Shown here piece after piece: positions 7,537 through 14,589 of a DNA stretch of 64,000 nucleotides. The translations under genes were made by a program, and so were the position numbers. The notes below the pieces were generated by a model that saw only the letters and a program-made list of their open reading frames with translations, was not told the origin of the DNA and did not search any database. Positions within the stretch are counted from its first letter, which is position 1; each line of letters starts with the position of its first letter. Source of the DNA: Marinobacter salarius (GTDB taxonomy: Bacteria; Pseudomonadota; Gammaproteobacteria; Pseudomonadales; Oleiphilaceae); assembly GCF_032922745.1 (NCBI RefSeq), contig NZ_CP136693.1, positions 2,852,001 through 2,916,000 of the forward strand, given 5' to 3'.

Positions 7537-8709
7537 ATTATCTGTGGTACAAAACATTGGAGAATTCCTATCTACTGGCGACTATCCAACCTCTACTTCT
7601 GGTTTTTCGCTCTCCTCGGCGGTTTGCTGCCGTATTGGTCCCTGTATCTGGAAGGCCGGGGCTTTTCCTACCTTGAGATCGCCACGCTGATGGCGACGAT
7701 TCAATTGACCAAGATTGTGGCGCCCAGTGTGTGGGGATGGCTGGGGGATCGGACCGGGCAACGGGTGCGGTTGGTTCGGTTTGGTGCCATTACGGGGTCG
7801 CTGTTCTTTGCCGGCGTGTTCATGGAGCCGGGGTTCTATGGGCTGTTGCTGGTCATGCTGGCGTTTACGTTCTTCTGGAACGCGATTTTGCCGCTATATG
7901 AAGTGATCACGTTGCGGTCGCTGGGAACGCAACGTGAAAAATACGGCAAGGTGCGGTTATGGGGGTCGGTAGGGTTTATTGGCGCGGTGGCGCTGGTGGG
8001 CGGGATTCTTGAGCTGATTCCGATCACTCTGTTGCCGTGGCTGTTGTTGCCGGTGTTTGCGGGGATTGCAGTGTCGGCGTTTCTGGTGCCGTCGGAGCGG
8101 GGAGAGCGTAAGCCGCCGGCGCCCAAGGGTAGTCTGAAGGCGATTGTGACTCACCCGGCGGTTGTGACGTTCTTTCTGATGAACTTTCTGCTGCAGGTGT
8201 CCCACGGGGCGTACTACACGTTTTTCAGTATTCACCTGGAGCAGCACGGGTACGGTAAGTTGGCGATTGGGTTGTTGTGGTCGCTAGGGGTGCTTGCGGA
8301 GATTGGGTTGTTCCTGGTGATGCATCGGTTGACCCGCAATTTCACCGTGCGGCAGATTGCGATTGCGGCACTGGCGCTAACGATGATTCGCTGGGTGTTG
8401 ATCGCGGAAGTGACGGATGTGGTGGCGGTGCTGATTTTCGCGCAGTTGCTGCATGCGGCCTCTTACGGCGCTCTGCACGCTATTTCGGTGCAGTACATTC
8501 AGGGTTTCTTCGGGCAGCATCATCACGGCCAGGGGCAGGCGCTCTACAGTGGGTTGACCTTTGGTGCCGGTGGCGCACTGGGGGCGTGGTTGTCGGGGTT
8601 TCTGGTGGACGGTTTCAGTACCTCGGCCGCGTTCTGGGGCGGGGCGGCGGCTATGGCCATCGCCATTGTCATCACTTGGCGGGGCCTGAGGCCGCCGCCC
8701 GAGCATTGA
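7537..8709 (+). CDS. MFS transporter with unusual 5' end (HcaT-like family)
   Basis: The protein has 12 predicted membrane helices and looks like the MFS_1-like group (HcaT / nucleoside-H+ symporter type). The N-terminal family pattern IYWRLSN...ALLGGLLPYW is encoded from about 7561, before any usual start. After the in-frame stop at 7501 there is no ATG, GTG or TTG until TTG 7624, which would delete most of helix 1. A strong AGGAGG at 7526-7531 sits 5 bases before an in-frame ATT (7537) and 8 before ATC (7540), so I place the start at ATT with low certainty (about 390 aa). The likely cause is replacement of the original start by insertion of the recombinase module. The substrate is unknown. 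Confidence 0.7.
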   Translation: MICGTKHWRIPIYWRLSNLYFWFFALLGGLLPYWSLYLEGRGFSYLEIATLMATIQLTKIVAPSVWGWLGDRTGQRVRLVRFGAITGSLFFAGVFMEPGFYGLLLVMLAFTFFWNAILPLYEVITLRSLGTQREKYGKVRLWGSVGFIGAVALVGGILELIPITLLPWLLLPVFAGIAVSAFLVPSERGERKPPAPKGSLKAIVTHPAVVTFFLMNFLLQVSHGAYYTFFSIHLEQHGYGKLAIGLLWSLGVLAEIGLFLVMHRLTRNFTVRQIAIAALALTMIRWVLIAEVTDVVAVLIFAQLLHAASYGALHAISVQYIQGFFGQHHHGQGQALYSGLTFGAGGALGAWLSGFLVDGFSTSAAFWGGAAAMAIAIVITWRGLRPPPEH

Positions 8710-8737
8710 TTGGTGTTGCTGTGGTGTTTAGCGGGTT

Positions 8738-9604
8738 TTATTGAAGATCTGCTGCGATATCCAGCAGTGCCTGAGCCTGAGGGCTCAACGATCGGCCTTT
8801 CAGCCCTACACCGCCGAGAATGCGGCTCACGGAGTGGGGCACAGAAAGCACCGTGAGCGAGGCGTCGACCATACTCACCGGCAGCACGCTCCACCCAAGC
8901 CCGACGCTGGCCATCATCTTGATGGTTTCCAGGTAGTTGGTGGGCATCTGGATTTTCAGGGGCAGGCTCGCATCGAGAAACAGTCGGCTGATGGATCGGT
9001 AGGTGGCGGTGCCAGCTTCGGGGAGTAGGGCGTCATACCGGGACAGATCCCCGAGCCCCGGGTTGTCCAGCGAGGCCAGTGGATGTTCCGGCGACACCAC
9101 GAATGCCATGGCATCTTCCCAGCGCACGTGCACATCGAATGCCTGGTCCATGCTCTCGCTCAGGGTCACGAACGCGAGCTCTGCTGTACGTTTACGCATC
9201 TGCCCGAAGGCACTTTCAGAATCCATGAACTGCAGTTCCAGAGACACCTCCGGATAATCCCGGTTCAGCCGCCGTAACCAGGCAGGGAGGTGATGCAGTC
9301 CGATGTGGTGGCTGGCGATCACTGATAGCTGTCCTGAAACCGATCCCTCTCGGTCCGACAGCGCCTGTCGGGCATTGTGCACTTCGTCCAGAATTCGCCG
9401 GGCATGGGGTAGAAGGCGTGCCCCTGCGTCCGTCAATCGGACCTGTCTGTTACTCCGGTCGATCAGCTTCGTTCCCAACTGGTTCTCCAGCGCTGCCAGG
9501 CGTTTGCTGATTGCGGGCTGAGTCAGGTGCAGCAGTTCCGCGGCTTCGGAGAATGACTCCTGGTCGACAATGGTGAGGAACGCTTTCAGGGAATTTGCAT
9601 CCAT
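8738..9604 (-). CDS. LysR-family regulator divergent from leuCDB
   Basis: This encodes 288 residues from ATG 9604. The track-long frame to 9649 is rejected because it reads through the inverted repeat. The N-terminal winged HTH (about 1-60) has the typical SEAAELLHLTQPAISKRLAA pattern, and the rest is the LysR effector-binding domain with two alpha/beta lobes. It is transcribed away from leuC with a 165-base gap holding two inverted repeats, the classic LysR arrangement of self-repression plus control of the neighbour. The same pair occurs beside leuC in Pseudomonas (PA3122-PA3121), so it may tune leucine synthesis. The effector is not evident. Confidence 0.85.
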   Translation of the reverse strand: MDANSLKAFLTIVDQESFSEAAELLHLTQPAISKRLAALENQLGTKLIDRSNRQVRLTDAGARLLPHARRILDEVHNARQALSDREGSVSGQLSVIASHHIGLHHLPAWLRRLNRDYPEVSLELQFMDSESAFGQMRKRTAELAFVTLSESMDQAFDVHVRWEDAMAFVVSPEHPLASLDNPGLGDLSRYDALLPEAGTATYRSISRLFLDASLPLKIQMPTNYLETIKMMASVGLGWSVLPVSMVDASLTVLSVPHSVSRILGGVGLKGRSLSPQAQALLDIAADLQ

Positions 9605-9630
9605 TGTGGTTGAATCCGTAACTGCAGCTT

Positions 9631-9649
9631 TTGGTGGAGGTCCCACCAA
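9631..9649. promoter_or_regulatory. Inverted repeat upstream of the lysR gene
   Basis: TTGGTGG (9631-9637) and CCACCAA (9643-9649) form a perfect 7-base inverted repeat with a 5-base spacer, 27 bases upstream of the LysR start. It may be an operator or the stem of a leader hairpin in the lysR transcript. Confidence 0.45.
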
Positions 9650-9650
9650 A

Positions 9651-9670
9651 TCCTAATATGCCACATAGGA
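9651..9670. promoter_or_regulatory. Probable LysR operator between lysR and leuC
   Basis: TCCTA (9651-9655) and TAGGA (9666-9670) form an inverted repeat with a 10-base AT-rich spacer. It follows the T-N11-A pattern bound by LysR-type regulators and lies in the divergent intergenic region next to the regulator gene. It is about 24 bases upstream of the proposed leuC -35 box, as for an activator site. Confidence 0.5.
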
Positions 9671-9693
9671 ATGCACAACATAAAAAACATGAA

Positions 9694-9723
9694 TTGAGGT
9701 TATTCAAGGCTTGGCGTTAAAAT
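9694..9723 (+). promoter_or_regulatory. Possible leuC promoter
   Basis: TTGAGG (9694-9699) and TAAAAT (9718-9723) are separated by 18 bases and lie about 47 bases before the leuC ATG. Match to sigma-70 consensus is by eye. No leader peptide with a leucine run is visible, so control by the LysR protein is more likely than attenuation. Confidence 0.4.
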
Positions 9724-9769
9724 AGAACCATACTGAAAAAACAGAAACCCCCAGAGAGTGAGAGAGAAC

Positions 9770-11188
9770 ATGGCGGGCAAGACCTTATACGACAAATTGT
9801 GGGACGACCATCTCGTCAAACAGCGGGATGACGGTTCCGCGTTGATCTACATCGACCGGCACCTGCTGCACGAAGTCACCTCGCCGCAGGCCTTTGAAGG
9901 CCTTCGCCTGGCCGGGCGTAAGCCCTGGCGGCTGGACGCCAACCTGGCGACGCCGGACCACAACGTACCCACCACCGACCGTGCCCGAGGCATTGAAGGC
10001 ATTGTTGACCCGGTATCCCGGATTCAGGTGGAAACTCTGGACAAGAACTGCGACGAGTTCGGCATCCTGGAATTCAAGATCAAGGACCAACGCCAGGGCA
10101 TCGTGCATGTAATCGGGCCAGAGCAGGGCGCGACACTGCCTGGCATGAGCATTGTCTGTGGTGACTCCCATACCTCCACCCACGGTGCATTCGGCTGTCT
10201 GGCCCACGGTATTGGCACGTCAGAGGTGGAACACGTGCTGGCCACCCAGTGCCTGGTTCAGCAGAAAATGAAAAACATGCTGGTGAAGGTGAATGGCAAG
10301 CTTGGGCCCGGGGTGACCGGGAAAGACGTTGTCCTCGCCATCATCGGCAAGATTGGCACTGCTGGCGGTACGGGCTGTGCCATTGAGTTTGGCGGCGAGG
10401 CGATTCGTGGCCTCTCGATGGAAGCCCGAATGACCATCTGCAACATGTCCATCGAGGCCGGTGCGCGGGTGGGCATGGTCGCGGTTGACCAGACCACCAT
10501 TGATTACGTCAAAGATCGCCCGTTTGCGCCTAAGGGCGAGATGCGCGAGCAAGCCATTGAATACTGGAAGGCGTTGCACAGCGATGACGATGCAGTGTTC
10601 GACAAGGTTGTTGAGCTCGACGGTTCCGAAATCATGCCGCAGGTGAGCTGGGGGACGTCTCCCGAGATGGTCGCCGGCGTTGGCGGCAATGTGCCGGACC
10701 CGGATGCGGAAGCCGATCCCATCAAGCGTGAGGGGATTGTCCGTTCCTTGAAGTACATGGGCCTGAAGCCCAACATGCCGATCACTGAGATCAAGCTGGA
10801 TCGCGTGTTTATTGGCTCCTGTACCAACAGCCGTATTGAGGACCTTCGTGAAGCAGCGGCGGTCGTGAAGGGGCGGAAGGTGTCGTCATCACTCAAGCAG
10901 GCGATGGTTGTGCCCGGTTCTGGCCTGGTGAAAGTTCAGGCGGAACAGGAAGGGCTGGACAAGATCTTTATTGAAGCCGGTCTTGAGTGGCGTGATCCGG
11001 GCTGCTCCATGTGTCTGGCCATGAACGCCGACAAGCTGGGGCAGGGAGAGCACTGTGCCTCCACCTCCAATCGTAACTTCGAGGGCCGCCAGGGCTTCGG
11101 CGGGCGTACCCATCTGGTTAGCCCGGCCATGGCAGCGGCGGCGGCGATCAACGGCCACTTTGTTGATGTCCGCGAGATGATGAACTGA
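9770..11188 (+). CDS. leuC: 3-isopropylmalate dehydratase large subunit
   Basis: LeuC (472 aa) pairs with LeuD to interconvert 2- and 3-isopropylmalate in leucine synthesis. It belongs to the aconitase family, and the three cluster cysteines are visible in GSCTNSR (about 345) and DPGCSMCLAMN (about 405-410). Early motifs TLYDKLWDDH and CGDSHTSTHGAFG are also diagnostic. ATG 9770 is chosen over an upstream GTG at 9758 because family members begin with MAGKTLYDK. It is the first gene of leuCDB and leuD follows after 17 bases. Confidence 0.97.
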   Translation: MAGKTLYDKLWDDHLVKQRDDGSALIYIDRHLLHEVTSPQAFEGLRLAGRKPWRLDANLATPDHNVPTTDRARGIEGIVDPVSRIQVETLDKNCDEFGILEFKIKDQRQGIVHVIGPEQGATLPGMSIVCGDSHTSTHGAFGCLAHGIGTSEVEHVLATQCLVQQKMKNMLVKVNGKLGPGVTGKDVVLAIIGKIGTAGGTGCAIEFGGEAIRGLSMEARMTICNMSIEAGARVGMVAVDQTTIDYVKDRPFAPKGEMREQAIEYWKALHSDDDAVFDKVVELDGSEIMPQVSWGTSPEMVAGVGGNVPDPDAEADPIKREGIVRSLKYMGLKPNMPITEIKLDRVFIGSCTNSRIEDLREAAAVVKGRKVSSSLKQAMVVPGSGLVKVQAEQEGLDKIFIEAGLEWRDPGCSMCLAMNADKLGQGEHCASTSNRNFEGRQGFGGRTHLVSPAMAAAAAINGHFVDVREMMN

Positions 11189-11205
11189 TCCACCGGAGAC
11201 ACACC

Positions 11206-11853
11206 ATGCGAGCATTAAAGCAACACCAGGGTATTGTTGCCCCCATGGACCGGTCCAATGTGGATACGGACATGATCATTCCCAAACAGTTTCTGAAATC
11301 CATTAAGCGCACCGGCTTCGGGCCGAACCTGTTTGACGAACTGCGTTACATGGATGAGGGCAAGCCGGACCAGGACTGCTCACAGCGGCCTATCAATCCT
11401 GATTTCATGCTTAATCAGGATCGCTACAAGAACGCCAGCGTGCTTTTGGCGCGGCGCAACTTTGGCTGTGGCTCCAGCCGCGAGCACGCCCCCTGGGCGC
11501 TTGAGGATTTTGGGTTCCACGTTATCATTGCGCCCAGTTTCGCTGATATTTTTTATAACAATTGCTTTAAGAATGGCTTGTTGCCGATTGTTTTGGAAGA
11601 AGAAACTGTAAATAAGTTGTTTCATGAAACTGAGGCAGAAGAGGGCTATCAACTGGCGATAGATCTCGAAGCCAAAACCGTTACCACGCCGTCCGGCGAA
11701 TCGTTCAGCTTTGAGGTCGATGATTTTCGTCGACATTGCCTGCTGAACGGCCTGGACGATATTGGTGTCACGCTTGAAGATGCGGAGGTCATAAAGGCCT
11801 ACGAAGCGTCGAGACGCGAAACTGCACCCTGGTTATTTGATGCCGGTCGCTGA
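11206..11853 (+). CDS. leuD: 3-isopropylmalate dehydratase small subunit
   Basis: LeuD (215 aa) is the swivelling-domain partner of LeuC and completes the isopropylmalate isomerase active site. Family features are the N-terminal PMDRSNVDTDMIIPKQFLK segment, GFGPNLFDELRY, and the RRNFGCGSSREHAPWAL substrate-binding loop at about residue 85. Length matches the bacterial family (about 200-215 aa). It lies 17 bases after leuC and 44 bases before leuB, within one operon. The stretch 11,540-11,640 is more AT-rich than its surroundings, but the protein remains intact. Confidence 0.96.
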   Translation: MRALKQHQGIVAPMDRSNVDTDMIIPKQFLKSIKRTGFGPNLFDELRYMDEGKPDQDCSQRPINPDFMLNQDRYKNASVLLARRNFGCGSSREHAPWALEDFGFHVIIAPSFADIFYNNCFKNGLLPIVLEEETVNKLFHETEAEEGYQLAIDLEAKTVTTPSGESFSFEVDDFRRHCLLNGLDDIGVTLEDAEVIKAYEASRRETAPWLFDAGR

Positions 11854-11897
11854 TCCGTCCTGCATTATCACAACGAATCGACCTTCAAGGAATCACT

Positions 11898-12971
11898 ATG
11901 TCCCGTTCTATCCTGATGCTCCCTGGCGATGGCATTGGCCCGGAAATTGTTGCCGAAGCGGAAAAGGTTCTGCATAAGATAAACGAGCAATTCGGTCTGG
12001 AACTGCACTTCGAGTCCGCCCTGGTTGGCGGTGCCGCCATCGACGAAACGGATACGCCGCTTCCGGACGATACCCTGGACAAGGCTCGTAAGGCGGACGC
12101 GATTCTGCTGGGCGCAGTGGGCGGCCCCAAGTGGGATAAGCGCCCCATGGCCAGTCGTCCTGAAAAAGGACTGCTTGGGCTGCGCTCCAACCTTGAGTTG
12201 TTCGCCAATCTGCGCCCGGCCATTCTGTACCCCCAGCTTGCTTCTGCGTCTTCGCTGAAACCAGAGGTGGTCTCGGGCCTCGATATCATGATTGTGCGGG
12301 AGTTAACCGGCGGCATCTACTTTGGCCAGCCACGGGGCGTCCGCGAACTGGAAAGCGGGGAGCGTCAGGGCTACAACACGTACGCCTATACGGAATCGGA
12401 AATTCGTCGTATTGGTCGTGTCGCCTTTGAAGCGGCCCAGCAGCGTGGCAAAAAGCTCTGCTCTGTCGACAAGGCGAACGTGCTGGAAGTGACTGTTCTG
12501 TGGCGGGAAATCATGGAAGACCTGCGTCGTGAATACCCGGATGTTGAGCTCTCTCATATGTACGTGGATAACGCCGCCATGCAACTGGTTAAGGCGCCCA
12601 AGCAATTTGATGTGATTGTGACTGGCAACATGTTTGGTGATATTCTTTCTGACGAAGCGGCTATGCTGACGGGTTCGATTGGGATGTTGCCCTCTGCGTC
12701 TCTGAACTCTGAGAAGCAGGGTATGTACGAGCCCTGTCATGGGTCTGCACCCGATATTGCGGGTAAAGGCATAGCTAATCCGCTGGCTACTATCCTCAGT
12801 GGCGCAATGATGTTGCGGTACAGTCTTGGCGAGGATAATGCCGCCGAGGCGATAGAGGCGGCGGTCAGCAAAGTGCTGGATCAGGGCTTGAGAACAGCGG
12901 ATATCATGTCTGCTGACGGCCGGAAAGTATCGACCCGAGAGATGGGCGATGCCGTTCTGGCGGCACTCTGA
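11898..12971 (+). CDS. leuB: 3-isopropylmalate dehydrogenase
   Basis: LeuB (357 aa) oxidises and decarboxylates 3-isopropylmalate to 2-ketoisocaproate using NAD+. It shows the N-terminal LPGDGIGPEI motif, the substrate-binding arginines around LRSNLELFANLRP (about 95-105), the metal-binding aspartates in YVDNAAMQL and TGNMFGDILSDEA (about 220-250), and the nucleotide-loop region CHGSAPDIAGKGIANP (about 280). Length is normal and the enzyme is a cytosolic dimer. The last gene of leuCDB; 119 bases with no clear terminator separate it from asd. Confidence 0.97.
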   Translation: MSRSILMLPGDGIGPEIVAEAEKVLHKINEQFGLELHFESALVGGAAIDETDTPLPDDTLDKARKADAILLGAVGGPKWDKRPMASRPEKGLLGLRSNLELFANLRPAILYPQLASASSLKPEVVSGLDIMIVRELTGGIYFGQPRGVRELESGERQGYNTYAYTESEIRRIGRVAFEAAQQRGKKLCSVDKANVLEVTVLWREIMEDLRREYPDVELSHMYVDNAAMQLVKAPKQFDVIVTGNMFGDILSDEAAMLTGSIGMLPSASLNSEKQGMYEPCHGSAPDIAGKGIANPLATILSGAMMLRYSLGEDNAAEAIEAAVSKVLDQGLRTADIMSADGRKVSTREMGDAVLAAL

Positions 12972-13090
12972 GGCCGGCAAGTTTTTGAGACCCGACGGCA
13001 GCGCGATGCGGTTGTCGCGGGATCATCCATCCTGTCCCTGCCAGCGATACAGGTAGCGGGCGGGCATAAAACGAGGTTCAAAGGTCGCAC

Positions 13091-14206
13091 ATGAAGCGAG
13101 TTGGACTTATTGGCTGGCGCGGTATGGTGGGCTCTGTCCTCATGCAGCGCATGCGTGAAGAAAACGATTTTGCAGATATCGAACCGATCTTCTTTACCAC
13201 CTCCCAGGCTGGAAAACCGGCACCGGACGTAGGCAAAGAGGGTGTGCCTGCGCTGCAGGATGCCTTCGATATCGATACCCTGAAAACGCTGGATGTGGTG
13301 GTTACCTGCCAGGGCGGGGATTACACCGGTGCCGTGTACCAGAAACTCCGTGATGCCGGATGGCAGGGGTACTGGATTGACGCCGCTTCCACGCTGCGGA
13401 TGGTCGATCATTCCGTCATCGTTCTCGACCCGGTCAACCGCAACGTGATTGACGATGCGCTGGCAAAGGGTGTGAAGGACTATGTTGGTGGTAACTGTAC
13501 TGTCAGCCTGATGATGCTGGCCCTTGGTGGCTTGCTGGAGCAGGACCTGATTGAATGGGTATCTCCCATGACCTATCAGGCGGCATCAGGTTCTGGTGCA
13601 CAGAACATGCGGGAACTGCTCAATCAGATGGGTGAGCTGAAGGGCAGCGTGAGTGATGGGTTGGCAGATCCGTCTTCGGCTATCCTCGATATTGATCGCA
13701 AGGTAACCGAAACCATGCGTTCGGACGGTTTTCCCACCGAGCACTTCGAAGTGCCGCTGGCAGGCAGCCTGATTCCGTTTATCGACAAGCAACTTGATAA
13801 CGGCATGAGCAAGGAAGAATGGAAAGCGGGCGTCGAGACCAACAAGATTCTCGGTCGCAGCAGCAACCCGATCCCCATCGATGGCATCTGCGTTCGTATC
13901 GGTGCCATGCGTTCTCACAGCCAGGCCTTGACCATTAAATTGAAGAAGGACCTTCCGGTTTCCGAGATTGAGTCCATCCTGGCGAAAGCCAACGACTGGG
14001 TGAAGGTGATTCCCAATGAGCGCGATGCCACTCTTAGGGAACTTACCCCGGCGAAGGTCACGGGTACTTTGAGTGTTCCTATCGGCCGTATCCGGAAGCT
14101 GACCATGGGACCTGAGTATATCTCAGCGTTCACGGTCGGTGACCAGTTGCTGTGGGGCGCCGCGGAACCGCTTAGGCGGATGCTTCGCATACTGCAGGAG
14201 CAGTAA
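13091..14206 (+). CDS. asd: Aspartate-semialdehyde dehydrogenase
   Basis: Asd (371 aa) reduces aspartyl phosphate to aspartate semialdehyde with NADPH, the branch point to lysine/diaminopimelate, methionine and threonine. The N-terminal Rossmann motif is GLIGWRGMVGS. The catalytic Cys sits in GGNCTVS at about 136 and the conserved His in RIGAMRSHSQALTI near 275. This is the longer Gram-negative form (about 370 aa). It follows leuB with the same orientation, as in Pseudomonas, and is closed by a strong terminator at 14265-14304, so leuCDB-asd may be one unit with internal promoters. Confidence 0.97.
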   Translation: MKRVGLIGWRGMVGSVLMQRMREENDFADIEPIFFTTSQAGKPAPDVGKEGVPALQDAFDIDTLKTLDVVVTCQGGDYTGAVYQKLRDAGWQGYWIDAASTLRMVDHSVIVLDPVNRNVIDDALAKGVKDYVGGNCTVSLMMLALGGLLEQDLIEWVSPMTYQAASGSGAQNMRELLNQMGELKGSVSDGLADPSSAILDIDRKVTETMRSDGFPTEHFEVPLAGSLIPFIDKQLDNGMSKEEWKAGVETNKILGRSSNPIPIDGICVRIGAMRSHSQALTIKLKKDLPVSEIESILAKANDWVKVIPNERDATLRELTPAKVTGTLSVPIGRIRKLTMGPEYISAFTVGDQLLWGAAEPLRRMLRILQEQ

Positions 14207-14264
14207 CTTAGTCCCACAGTGGGCAAGATTATGCCAACTGTGTCCGGTTTCAGAGAACCGGCTG

Positions 14265-14304
14265 GGGGCGGAGGCTGAAATACGCCTCCGCCCCTGTTAT
14301 TTTC
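14265..14304 (+). terminator. Rho-independent terminator after asd
   Basis: GGGGCGGAGGC (14265-14275) pairs perfectly with GCCTCCGCCCC (14284-14294), with an 8-base loop, followed by TGTTATTTT. It ends the leuCDB-asd transcript ahead of fimV. Confidence 0.8.
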
Positions 14305-14436
14305 AGAAGGGTTTTTGCACATGTTTGGGGTCTTGTGGTCTAGACTTTGGCCATTCAGGGATACTGGATCATCGTTCGGTAACAATATGTTCCCGATCAT
14401 TTATGAAAAAATGGTGCAAGGACTGCGGCTGATTGA

Positions 14437-14458
14437 TTGATAAAAGAGGTTTTATCAA
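14437..14458. promoter_or_regulatory. Perfect 9-base inverted repeat upstream of fimV
   Basis: TTGATAAAA (14437-14445) and TTTTATCAA (14450-14458) flank a GAGG loop in the 285-base AT-rich region before fimV. It could be an operator or an RNA hairpin. It is not a good terminator for plus-strand transcription because no T-run follows. The rest of 14305-14589 is AT-rich with several weak promoter-like boxes, none convincing. Confidence 0.45.
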
Positions 14459-14589
14459 CAATACTTGCCGGGCTGTATATTAAAAACTTTACATAATAAC
14501 GATAGTAATCAAGACGGAAGTCATCCAACCTCGTCCGATTCTGTTTGAAAAAAACAGTAACGAATAACGGAGACTGGTAAGGAAAAAGC

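Noticed and set aside
7218..7676. 152-aa plus-strand frame across the transporter start
   Set aside because: It is out of frame with the MFS protein and antisense to the recombinase gene.
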